From NCBI RefSeq assembly GCF_009730915.1, contig NC_052487.1:310001-374000 (forward strand): a stretch of DNA of 64,000 nt. The letters run 5' to 3'. The notes beneath the pieces were generated by a model, which saw nothing but the letters and a program-made list of their open reading frames with translations, was not told the DNA's origin and made no database searches. Each line of letters begins with the position of its first letter. Positions within the stretch are counted from its first letter, which is position 1. This document shows, piece after piece, positions 1-11,152 of the stretch. Source of the stretch: Dioscorea cayenensis subsp. rotundata (taxonomy: Eukaryota > Streptophyta > Magnoliopsida > Dioscoreales > Dioscoreaceae). The position numbers and the translations under genes were made by a program.

Positions 1-3000
1 GGCTTGGCATCATTGTGAGATGAGAGATCACATATGATCTTTATTGCCAGTTCTCTAATCTCACTGTCTTCACAATCCAGGACACATATGACTGATGGAA
101 GAATGCCCAAAGCCACAATGTTTGGCACATACGTTGGGTGGCATGACAGAGTTCTCATGATCATCAAAGCTTCTTTGATTATATAGGAATCAAGAAACAT
201 CATCAACAGGTGAAATGTATCTTCAACTAAAGATGGCACTTCAATGCTGCATGCCATTTAACAGCAAAATGTTAGTAATGAGCACAAATATTTTCAGTTA
301 TTTATTTTCCTCTATTCAACCAGCTATTTTGGCAATTGTGGTAAAAAAATTACCTCCATTTAGTTAGAACAGCAAGAAGAATCTGAGCTCCTGCTCGTTG
401 TGCTTGTATATCTGAGAGATCATATGAATGCTTCATAAAACTCATCAGTGCTTCAGGAAAACCATTATGGAACATAACAAGGCAGGTTTCTCCCTCAGTA
501 TCCAGAAGGAGAGTCAAGTCACCCACTGCATTCTCCTGGGATTCAAGAGGAAGCTCTGAAAGTTTTCTGAAGAACTTCCTATACATATCTTGGTCAAAGT
601 TCAAAAAAGATCCAAAGTTTTGATAGTCTTTGCTCCAAGGAAATTTATGAGCATAGCTATTGCTAAAGCTATCAGCAACCTTAACACGGGATGAATCTGA
701 GAAACAGCCTGAGTCAGAGGAGATGAATGAAACATTGCTATGATCACTTTGTAGCATGTAATATCCTGGTTTACCATCTAACAGCAGCGTGGACACATTC
801 CTCAGACTCGTTATGGAATCATAATGCGAAGGTTCCTGAGGAATGGTTATTGTAGGATTAGCTTCCAAGCTTGGGTCCTTAATATCAACGCCGTGCTTCC
901 TGCACCAATTAGAGATAAGATCCTTCATGCAAGAATTTGGAACGAATGAGCGGTTCACCAACTTTTTCTTCGTCTTTGGGCATGTATCATTTCCCTCGTT
1001 AAACCACTTCTCAATCCAAACTCTTTCATATGTTTGCCCAGAATCTATGACCACAGGATCGAACATTAACTTGGATGAAATTGGACAAATGAACTCTTCA
1101 GGAGGTGTATCAGCACTAGACGGACCTCTATCAGCATTGCTATCTGTAGCAAGTTCCTTTCTGTGTTCTTTCTTCTCAGCATAGTGTTTAGGTTTTGTGC
1201 TACATACTGAAACTTCACTCTGTGGAATGCCACTCTCTTGTTGCTCAACAACATCAATGCTTAGTTTGTTTCCATATTTCTTTAAAAGATAGAGAAAAAA
1301 TAGCAGAACTCCTTCCTTTTTAGGCTCGGTAGCACGTATTTTATCAAGAAGTTTCTTGAGGGATCTTCTTTCTATCAAAACAGATTTAGGAGAAGTAATT
1401 TTCAAATTCAAAGCGGCAACTTGTAAGGCTTTCAATTCTGTTTCTGCAGTTGCATCCGTCTGCTGAAGCAATTCTAGCATAACCTTCCCGGCCTCTTCCT
1501 CCAGGGGATCAATAAAAAACTTTGCATCTCCAAGATAGTTGATAATTTCAGCAAGCTGTGAATAAAATGATAAGTTGAGCTGAAAGTTACTGAAACCAGA
1601 CCAACATTAACTTCTTATGTTGTCACTGGCAGGGGTAGAGATGTTTTAATATGAAGCTAAGATCATGTTGAGATACCTTAACACTGAGCAGCTAGTTATC
1701 ACACAATTATACACCAATATTTTATAAAATAACTTCCATGTTTTGCAAGTAAATCAAACCCTGAGTTAGTTAATCTAGCAAAATGATAAGTTTATTAACA
1801 GATACAAAGATTAACCAACCTCAGCAGCTAATAATTCAGGAACCATATTCTGAATCTGAATTAAACTTTGAATCAGTACATTCCTTATGCGCTCACACCT
1901 TAATAAGGTAGCTTCACCAGTTATTGCCTGTTGACATTACAAGAAATTTTAAAAAAAAATGTCAAGTTGGACTACAAGAACTCAAGCATAACATATTCTA
2001 CAACATTGGGAATGCGAAAGTTCTAAGGTAAACACAAAGTTATACCTATCAGCAACAAAAGTTCATGCTCTGAACGTTCAGTTATGAAGTTGTTGGCATT
2101 TCTATCTCAGCAAAAGCAGATAATATAGAAACAACAGTTCTTTGAAATATCATTTTTTTATTAAGAAGGCAAAGAAACAGTAAAATGGGTAACACTACAG
2201 TTAGTCTGAAAAATGTAATTACCAAGTAGAGCTTGCTGGTTTCGGCACAGTGCTGCAGGAGTAGTTTAGCTTTCTCAACCGCATTGTTTAGAGAACATAA
2301 CTCTTGGATCCCAGACCTGCATCCTGGTTGAGCCGATTCTATTGCCGGAAGGACAAGATTAATTGTGTCCAAAATTTTTCTTAGCTCCAAGCACATTGAA
2401 GCGTGTGCCTGTCATCAGATAATAATTCAGAAACCAATAGGAATCCAGTGTGTAAATTAAATGGTTAGAAACAGCAGCCAATGAAGAGTTGAACATTGGT
2501 ATTACTTATATTTATGCAAATGAAAGAGAGGACCTTAGTTAATTTCATGTATTTATGGTTACATTAGTCTCCAAGGAGCACATAAATCCTGCCAGGAACC
2601 TCATTTCAAGAAAACAAGCTTCTATTTTTTCAAAGAATAACAATTTGATCATCTAATTAACCCAAGAATTGCTAATACATGTGTTCTTTATTGACAAAAA
2701 GATCACCGATTCTTCATTATGAAACCATTCAGCATTAAAAGATCCAGAAAACTTATGCTAGATTTCCTACAAGCACTGAAGAATAAGCGCCCTGGTTGTT
2801 CAAGTTCACAAAATTGAATAGCTAACCACTAAGAAGAAACAAATACGGCATGAAGCATACGGAAAATAACAATTCAAAACAAGGTCGAATTCCAAGTTTT
2901 TCCGCAAATTGATCAGACAAAATGACAACTTTGTCAGTATGGAAATTAAAGAATTTCACCTTCACAACAGAAGAAGAATTTCCTGTGGCTTGAGCAACTT

Positions 3001-3019
3001 CAGCAACATCACTCCCCAT
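1..3019 (-). CDS. PUB5: U-box E3 ubiquitin ligase, PUB5-like (3' end outside window)
   Basis: Exons on the minus strand: 3019-2960, 2408-2223, 1927-1820, 1555-354 and 246-<1. All junctions are GT-AG and in phase, giving 600 codons so far. The protein opens MGSDVAEVAQ. It continues with the helical plant U-box N-terminal domain (IESAQPGCRSGIQELCSLNN, LLLQHCAETSKLYL). A U-box follows (PPEEFICPISSKLMFDPVVI, then SGQTYER.WIEKWF and CPKTKKKL). The last visible exon is an armadillo-like segment (HPTYVPNIVALGILPSVICV). U-box proteins recruit E2 enzymes and ubiquitinate substrates bound by the ARM repeats. The start is chosen because exon 1 splices in phase onto the conserved N-terminal domain. The acceptor-like site just upstream of the ATG (about 3036) suggests a 5' UTR intron, with the leader holding the CT tract near 3600. 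PUB5 is preferred over PUB6/7/45 from the opening residues and the segment DQDMYRKFFRKLSELPLESQ. The assignment within the subfamily is inference. Confidence 0.88.
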
Positions 3020-3561
3020 TGAAAAAGACAGGGAAGCTATATCTGCAAACCACTAACAAATTATCCAAACATTAAACATCTTTGAATTCATCCCATAATA
3101 TCCAATCAAATAAACAAGCAAGACAAACACATCAAGCATCTGATTTCCAGTGATGAAATCACCTGAGAACTAAGTAATAAACAAAAAAAATCCTTTTTTC
3201 CTTCGTCAAAACCCTAAATTTATACACAAGAACCCAGCAACCTCCAATCATAGACCTTAAGACCAAACCAAATCCTGCAGCAAGAAAACCAGAAAAACTC
3301 AGCTCAATCAAATCCTAATCATGAACAAGAAGATAAACAAAAACTTTCTATATCACCAACCCACCTACACAGCTTCATCTACACCTTCTAAAACACCCAA
3401 AAGAAGCTCCTTTTTCCTCCAATCAAAGAGTATGAGACTCCAAAAAAGGGAGTTTCTTTGCAAGGTGATAAGCATCAAAGGGAAGGATCATAGAAAGAGA
3501 AGCAGCAGTGGATTAGTCTTTTGCCTTTGTGGGGAAGGAGCAGAGGAAAAAGATGAGATTT

Positions 3562-3563
<2 letters not shown>

Positions 3564-3604
<41 letters not shown>
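3564..3604. repeat. (GA)n microsatellite in the PUB5-like 5' leader
   Basis: About 20 uninterrupted GA units on the plus strand read as (CT)n on the sense strand of the minus-strand gene. CT-rich tracts near transcription starts are common in plant promoters and 5' UTRs, so this tract probably marks the leader of the U-box gene. Confidence 0.9.
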
Positions 3605-3607
<3 letters not shown>

Positions 3608-4421
3608 ATGGAAGGGTGGACCCGGGAAAATGGCAAATGGTTTACTGTGATTTTATAAGGACACAAAATTCAAATGGGACAAAAAACCAGGGACTTTTTC
3701 AAACTTTCAGTCCAAAAATTAACCATTTTCTTATTATTATTATTTTATTATTATTAGAAGGGAAGTAACAATAAAGTTCTTGCCTATTTTCAATAAATAA
3801 TTTTAGCATATGTGAAATTTATGACAAGTCTTTTAATTTTATTTTTTTATACCCTGATTTATGAGTTTTTTTAATTAAAAATGATAAATGTATATACAAT
3901 TAAGGACTTGCATACAAGAACAATGATAATTTACCCTTGCGCTCTCACTCAACAAGCATAAATTTTGGATTACAAGCCTGCTCTTAAAGTTAAAAACTTT
4001 TGGTATTATTGAGTTTGGTTCAATAAATATCTCCCAAATCAAATTTTAGATAGTAAAACTAATACCGCTAGACCAAAACTCCTTTAATTGTTGTGAGATT
4101 TGGCTCTAAAAAATATTTAGTGTAGTTATGAAATTTTAATAAAAAAACCACCTAGACGACTTACAAAGTAACGAATAAAAACAAAAAGAGTTTCTTCAAT
4201 TTTACAAAAATAAAATATATAAAGATTGATTTGTTAGAAGGAGAATAGTTAAGGACTTTTACATAATATGCTCTGTTAATTTTTTTAAATAAAAAAAAGT
4301 TTATATTAAACCAAATCATCCCATAATACAGAATTTATAAAAAAACGAGGAAGAAATAATACTCATTCCTTCCAAACATCACATTCTTATATAGACTTCG
4401 TTAGCTTATGTGTCACACATG

Positions 4422-4659
4422 GTTTTTTTTTTTTTTGGGGAAGAGGAGCGGGACGAACCCACTAGAGACCCCAGAGATTTGCACAAGTCTTAGTGAAACA
4501 AGTGAGGACGGGGCCGTGCTCACGTGGGCTCTGAACCACTCGTACACAATCACTATTCACAACTCCCAAAAATGTGCCCACAGCCGAGAATCGAACTCTC
4601 ACCACTCGGTGAGAGCTCTATCGGTGACCTATGTACTAATAGACCCGAAGATCATTGGC
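4422..4659 (-). mobile_element. tRNA-derived SINE with 15-bp target-site duplication
   Basis: Read on the minus strand, the element begins near 4659. It has a pol III B-box-like motif (GAGTTCGATTCTC, about 4587-4600) and ends in a poly(A) tail (the T run at 4423-4436). The 15 bases TATGTGTCACACATG occur exactly once on each side (4407-4421 and 4660-4674). That is the signature of target-primed retroposition. The length of about 238 bp, tail and B box fit a plant SINE. The A box is less clear. Identical duplications and an intact tail suggest a fairly young insertion. Confidence 0.85.
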
Positions 4660-7600
4660 TATGTGTCACACATGATTGACCACTCTCTTTCCGAAGATAA
4701 GTTGCAACATCATTGAAGACGCATTTGAGCTCAACATAGTCACTCAGTATAATTGCTCATAAAGATCCATGTATAAAAATACTAGTATTAAACTCCATAA
4801 TTATTATGAAAATTTATTTTCACTTTCAAACGGTCCACTCTTAGTGTAATAACAATAAATGTATGTATTAATGAGAGTAAATGAGGAAATTTGTGGTCAA
4901 CAAGCGCATAGACCATCAAGATAACAAGTTGACGTTTTAAAACTTTTACTTCGTATTTATCTTTTTAATGTTGGATTTGGCATTTAAATATAGATTATAT
5001 AAATATTGTTCAGCAGTTAAATAGACAAGTTTAATATTTGAATAAATTAAATACAATTAATTACTAAAATAATAGCAACATGCATAATTAAAGCAATTCT
5101 AGAAAGCACATTATATATTCCATTGGAAAAGCAGTTCTACATCATCATATTACCTCTAATTTAATAATTACTTAAATTATAATTTTAATATTTTATTTAT
5201 TAAAAAAAATAAAAAAAGATAAAAAGATAAATTCGGATGCTAGGACAAATGTTCTTTTCTCACCAACCCTTAATAAAGATTAGATAGCACTAATATTGTC
5301 CCCCAATTACTTAAAAACAAAAGAAAGAAAATGGAAGACCAACACACACTTATTAGAGACAGTGATTTCCATTCATTCAAAGCATAAAACCTTTAATCTT
5401 TATCTTTTGAAGCAACTTGAAACTTATAAAAACTTCTTGCTAAAAAAATAATGATTATTATTTTTTAAAATAAACAATGTTCGTTGACTAAAAAAAATAG
5501 GTCCGTCAAAAACCTTTTGATTTATAAACACCAAATTCTATATACAGGGTATTTGTGTTTTTGTTGATGATATAGATTTGAATCTCAATTCACGTAAGGT
5601 GATGATGTATATGTATTGAAATATTAACTGTACATCTGTCTCAGTTTTTGACATGACTTAATTATTTTATAAAAAAATAAATAAAAACATATAAAATAGA
5701 ACAAAGTAATACTCCAAAAAAAAACTAATATAATGTATATTATAAAAACAACACATGACAAAATAACTAATAGACTACTAAAACAGAAAAAAAATTACAG
5801 ATTCACTAATAATAAATTTCGAAATAAGTAGATACATAAAGAGATAAAACTAACGGTAGTGGTACCCAAGAAAATAATCATCGTAGATGATCAATCATCT
5901 GTCATCTTAGTGGCAAGTGGGCTTAAAAAAAATCATAATAATAATAATAATAATTTGTCCCTGCAACATTAAACATATTATTATACTCCATTCATAACTT
6001 TACTTGTTTAGCTTGATGCATTGAAAAGTCATTCATATGTGGGCTTCACTTGGATTTGATCACTAGTCCTTAGTTTTTTGTCTCTTTCTTATTTGATGAT
6101 TCTTATAAGGGACTTGTTCAAAGCTCTGGATACTTGGCGTTTTTTTTTCTTGTTTTTTTTAAAAAAAAAAAAAATTAATTTGTGGGTTATTTTAGTGAGG
6201 AATGAAACAAAAACATCAGGATCCTCTCAAAAAGAAAGTAAGAATAGTGACACTGAAAAGACAGAAGAACAAGAGATATATGGAGTCTGTTGTTGGGCCT
6301 CATTTTTTGTTTTTATTTATTTTTTATTTTTTTTTGGATAAAATTATCAAACGACAAAATAAAGATAAATAAATACAGAAGTGTATCAATTTAAACTCCA
6401 GACCTCTCAATCATAAACATATATAATTACTAGTGGATCCACAATTTCTATATATTTGATGTTTTGTGAAAATAAATACCATTCAAACTTGAAGTTTTAT
6501 AATTATTATTGTTATTATCATTTTCTTGTTAACGTGTAAAAGAAATAAAATAAAATTAAGTCGATAATAAATGATTAATTTATTGGATAATTAATTTTTG
6601 ATGTTGATTATGTTGTTTTGTCTTACAACAATAAATTCAATCAACCAATTTTTCTTTAATTGCGCATGGTCCTTATCTTTTCCTTCACGCATTTACTCAT
6701 TAAAATTAAAAAACTTAAAAAATAGGTTAAATTAAAACAACAAATTTATAAATATATTAAAACTCATGCAAAATCAACAATGAATTTGTTTACAATTTTT
6801 TAATAATCTGGTTTTTAATAAACAGAAAAAAAAAGTAATTACACAACTTGTTTGTCTTTTTGCATATTAAAATTTTATTAATAAATAATTAATTAAGATT
6901 AATATTTAACTAATTCACTATAACGGCTGAGTTGATATTTCATATTTCATTCAACTCCTACGTTAAATGTTAAAAATCCGAATAATTGAATAGAGTTTAT
7001 CCAGACTATTTTTTATATTTTTGAAATAAAAAATTTCTAATTGGTCCCACTTAATTTTGATTTGCTATTTAACTTATTTATGTATACATATAAATCTAAT
7101 AAGCATCTAATTCGGCCATGAAATATAATTTAATGGTTTCAATGAAAACCGTGTTTTCTAAATAAGGCAATGACTTTCTCATGCACCATTAATTATTTTC
7201 TCCATTTATATATATATATAATTTAAATTCAAAACCAAATCCAACATTCTCTAGAGTTGTCTACCAAATCACCTAATTAAATTTGTTTAGCAATTTTTGG
7301 ACTTAGTCTGCATGGCTTTATTATATATTTAATTAAACAAATTTTTTTTCAAAGTTATACTTAGTTTTCTAACGGCCTGCATGGAAAAGCTTGTCTTAGT
7401 TTTCTAATTAAAGGCCTGCATGCAAGCTCTTAAATATGGATTAGTTGGGATTTAAGACTTCAAACATTAACTGCAGTTTTGGAAATTTTGGATTATGACC
7501 AAGTTTTCTCAAGAGTTGACAAAATAGAAATATTTTTTTAAATTGTTTTTCTTGTAAACTTTAAATATGAAGTTGACATTTGGAACATGGATTTGCCTGC

Positions 7601-7880
7601 CTCATTATGAACTTTTATTGAAATTAAATTCACTGCTCAAAGAATTGGTCTTTGTTTCAATTAATCTTGTGAAATATTAAGGAAGAGAAGTCAAATAAAA
7701 AAGTTTTAGTAGCTTGTTTTAATGACAATTTTACCGAGTGATTGAAATTAATTAACTTAATAAATTAAGTTCAACCTCTATATATATATATGAGCCTAAG
7801 TTTATATAAAAATAAAAAAAAAGAACATTTTAATCAAAAGTAGTTGATCAAAATTGTATAATAAGATATACTGATAAGCT

Positions 7881-8006
7881 ACGATCGTCATAATGGTTGA
7901 GCGATTAAAACATTTGACTCTTACGTGACATGTCAAGTGTTCGACTTCCTCCCAGCAAATAGTGTTGGTGTATATGATTTATCCATTTTATTAAAAAAAA
8001 AAAAAA
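7881..8006 (+). mobile_element. SINE-like element (A box, B box, poly(A))
   Basis: A tRNA-like head contains an A-box-like TGGTTGAGCG (about 7894-7903) and a B-box-like GTTCGACTTCC (7939-7949), spaced about 45 bp apart. A poly(A) run lies at 7993-8006. I could not find clear target-site duplications, so the boundaries are approximate. A similar but degraded head may occur at about 33470-33530. Confidence 0.55.
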
Positions 8007-10089
8007 TCTAGTAAACTAAACTTTATAGAAATATAGGAGAAGACTTGTATCCTTAGCCTTTAAGTATGAAAAGGAATCAAATACCAACTGTTTGTGAAGA
8101 TGTTTTGAAACTAAGTACATAGTTTTAATATCTATTTTCTTGTCATATCATGATTCAATGCAATTTAATTTAAGACCATAAGCTATGGAATCATTAGGGT
8201 CATTGATGCTCATTCTTGATATTCAACCATTTTAATTAAAAGAAACAGAAAAGAAAGAAAGAAAGATGAGATAGATAGAACATTTAGTAGTACAATTGCT
8301 ATCTTGTTTTATCTAAAGAATCAGTACAAGAGACTGAGAAATTTTCCATGTTTGCTTAATCTTTTCATAAGATTACAGTCATGATAAGGAATTAATGTTC
8401 AATGAGTTTTATTCTTGTCCACTCCTTTATGCACATCAATTGAATCATATCTCTATCTGATCAGTTTTAAACCACAGACACATTATCATCTAAAAAATAT
8501 AACACTGCTTTTGCTCCCTGTAAAATGATTCTCTAACTTTTCATACATGCATGCATAGAGTGTACATCCTCGCAGGCGGGAACAAACATCGATGTCTTCG
8601 ATCGTAAAGAGTGACCGATTAGTTTGATTCGCAATGTTTTTCGGTCCCACTAGAGACATAGTTAAGTGAAATTCATGTCACCCCTCAGCATTGGAAGATC
8701 AAAGTTAGCAAGATGAGCATCTTGTCCTTTTTAAATAATAATGATTCTTATTCTCTGCTTGTTTACTTTGATTGAATTTTTCTGCAGTAAAAAAAAAACC
8801 TTTTAACTGAGTTCATTCTTTTACTTAAAAAAGTTCGAATTAATCAAATCGAATCAAACCAAATCCTTTCTTGCCTTCTGTTCCATCTTATGTCATTAAA
8901 GTCAATAAATCGTATTCTATCTTGCCAAAAAATTCGAAACCGATAAATAAACAGATAGATAGATAGATAGATAAATGGATAAACCGTTATCGATTCCTCC
9001 AAGTTGTAAGGAAGGGACCCATGACTGAAAAGATAGTATGATCTATGAAGATAGGAAGGTGAAGAATCCATTAAAGTTAGCTTTACTTGAAATAGACCCG
9101 CGACGATGAGTAATTTAACTAGAAATGGTCTTCCAATTGATCGGTTATTTTCCATCGAAAAAGAGCACTTTTATAAGCTTGTAGTTTGCATTTGAATCAA
9201 CAGCAATAAATTGAATTCAAGTTCTTTGTATCAGTTGTATCAGTTTTTTCGTATTTTCACCGACCGAACATGTACATGATTGAATCAAATAAACTCCACA
9301 TAGTATATTCATATGTCTGAATCAAAACACATATCAATACATATCGATGTATTGTTGCTAGACTAATATATACCGAATTTATCGGCTGATATCATAGGAC
9401 ATAAGAAATGATAATGCTAATAGTGTAGATGCTTTATGCTAGCTTTCTGGAGCAATCTTTCTGATAAAATTGCAAGTGGTAGTGGAGTCGTAAAACCATA
9501 AAAAGACTTGTTCTAAAGTGTCAAAAAGCATTGTAAAGCATTAGTATGTGCACATCTGATTCTTTTTAACTTTGCGAAAACAAGATATGCACTAGAAATG
9601 GATTCATGCATCTTAATCTTTATAACCAACATATCTTTCACCATAAAGGATTGTTCTTCCTGACTCTAGATGCCTCTTTTGCTTTCATTCTTGAAAAACA
9701 AAAACACACTTGTGAACAGTTTCAGAAATACAAAAAAAAAAATTAATTTTACATCAAGATAATGTATTACCTTTTAATCCTAATGAGAATGAAATGAACA
9801 CATGTGAAGTGAATCAAAAAACAAGTACAAGACAGCTATGGCCTTCTTGGAAGATAGCAGAAAAAAAGTGAAAGAAGTCTCTGCAATTCTGCAGAAAAAA
9901 AAATCTTTCCATCTCTCACACTCTTGATATAAAGAAAAAGAAGACAAACAATAAGCTCCAGTCCATGTCATGTGATCCACAACATCTCATTTTGCATTTC
10001 TGAAAAAACTAGATTTTATCACACACTCTTTTAACCAAAAGAGGATAACAGCAGCAAACTTTTCTCAGAAAGAGAAGTTTTTTTTTACA

Positions 10090-10101
10090 TGGTATCAGAG
10101 C
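10090..10101 (+). other. Copia-type primer-binding-site motif (retrotransposon relic)
   Basis: TGGTATCAGAGC matches the primer-binding site that Ty1/Copia retrotransposons use to pair with the 3' end of initiator methionine tRNA. It is preceded by ...TTTACA, compatible with an LTR ending in CA. No matching LTR, gag or pol sequence was seen around it. It lies only about 25 bp upstream of the probable TATA box of the RADIALIS-like gene. Confidence 0.45.
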
Positions 10102-10126
10102 TGGGTCCCTTTTAAATTTTTTCCTC

Positions 10127-10133
10127 TATAAAT
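10127..10133 (+). promoter_or_regulatory. Probable TATA box of the RADIALIS-like gene
   Basis: The sequence TATAAAT lies 66 bp upstream of the start codon at 10199, which places transcription initiation near 10160 and leaves a short A-rich leader. This is an inference from spacing and motif only. Confidence 0.55.
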
Positions 10134-10198
10134 TCCATGGCAAGAGCTCAAACCAAATTGCAAAAAACTAAGCAAGAAAGAAGGAAATAAAGAAAGAA

Positions 10199-10526
10199 AT
10201 GTCATCGACATGGACGGCGAAGCAGAACAAGCAGTTCGAGCGAGCACTCGCTGTGTATGACAAGGACACACCGGACCGGTGGCAGAACGTGGCGCGTGCC
10301 GTCGGCGGAAAGTCTCCTGAAGAAGTTAAGCTTCACTATGAACTTCTTCTTGAAGATCTTAAGCATATAGAGTCTGGCAAAGTTCCATTCCCCAACTACA
10401 GGAGAAGCAGAGGTTTCATCATTGTTATTAACTTATTGTTATTATTACTGTTATTTTATCCACATTGCATGCATGAATGAATTCAAAGATAAATTGATCT
10501 TGATTTCTTCTGCTATTTCAGGTTGA
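10199..10526 (+). CDS. RADIALIS-like SANT/MYB protein
   Basis: Exons 10199-10412 and 10522-10526 give 72 residues. The intron interrupts the penultimate codon, and exon 2 contributes only two bases of Gly plus the stop codon. The single SANT/MYB repeat is [20 protein letters not shown] with the later tryptophan in [13 protein letters not shown], followed by [20 protein letters not shown] and a VPFPNY tail. These are diagnostic of the small RADIALIS/RSM family. Family members are single-repeat nuclear proteins that can compete with DIVARICATA-type MYBs for DRIF partners; Antirrhinum RADIALIS controls floral asymmetry. The length is at the short end of the family. A (TA)n tract lies in the 3' UTR. 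Which RADIALIS-like paralogue this is cannot be told from here. Confidence 0.93.
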
Positions 10527-11152
10527 TGTAGTTCAATGGGAATGAGAATCAAGAAGAAGTCTATATGCATTATATATATATATATATATATATAAAGTTT
10601 ATAAGTAGTTTTTAAGAAGAAGTAGAAGCATAGAAAGATTTGCTTCTTAAAATTTCTCTGCTGTCTTTCTGCCTTGTTTTATTGTAAAATGTATCTCAAG
10701 AACACCCAATGGATGTATTTCTTTGGGTTGTTATTATATTTTATGAACTTTTATTGATTAATAGCAATTCACATCTTACTCAGTTACTCTCTCTGTTTTT
10801 GGCTACTCATTTCACTTCTTAAATTTGGTTAGAAACAAACCCAATAATATAATAAATAATGTTTTATTTATTTATTTTTCATGTATGAGTATTCTACTCT
10901 TTTTTAAGTATATAAGTTGAGAGAAAGAGAAATTGAACATTGAGTGGCTTATATTTCATTTTTACTTTTCTTTTTGAGTGATATGTAGATATAAAAGGGA
11001 AGCTTTGAGATTCGTGTGTGATATCATATTGGACGGTTCAAAAAGTTGGTTTTTTTTTTTGTTTCAATTAAAACTGTGGGTTTTCTGAATTGCAAGAAAT
11101 TAAAGGGGGCTATTTGGAAATTTAGCGTAGAGAACAAGAATTAGGGCTGAGT
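10527..11152. other. 3' UTR of the RADIALIS-like gene, then intergenic DNA
   Basis: The first 200 bases are probably 3' UTR and include a (TA)n tract at 10571-10594. The rest is AT-rich. The last 100 bp are the leader and promoter of the EAF6 gene, with no clear TATA box. Confidence 0.6.

Larger units (their letters stand above)
3605..10087. other. Gene-poor AT-rich intergenic region
   Basis: No exon-like coding sequence is recognised in these 6.5 kb. Contents: long A/T runs, short TA and AAT tracts (e.g. 5936-5954), the SINE at 4422-4659, a SINE candidate at 7881-8006, and a short tetranucleotide (GATA)n-like tract near 8950-8975. The last 300 bp before 10088 are the distal promoter of the RADIALIS-like gene. 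Small open frames here (for example 8844-9155 minus) have no recognisable domain. Confidence 0.7.

Noticed and set aside
4408-4716. 102-codon plus-strand open frame
   Set aside because: It lies across the SINE and its target duplications, so it is transposon sequence read in antisense.
8844-9155. 103-codon minus-strand open frame with unusual composition
   Set aside because: I considered organelle-derived DNA, but could not match it to any chloroplast or mitochondrial gene, and it has no domain or splice context.
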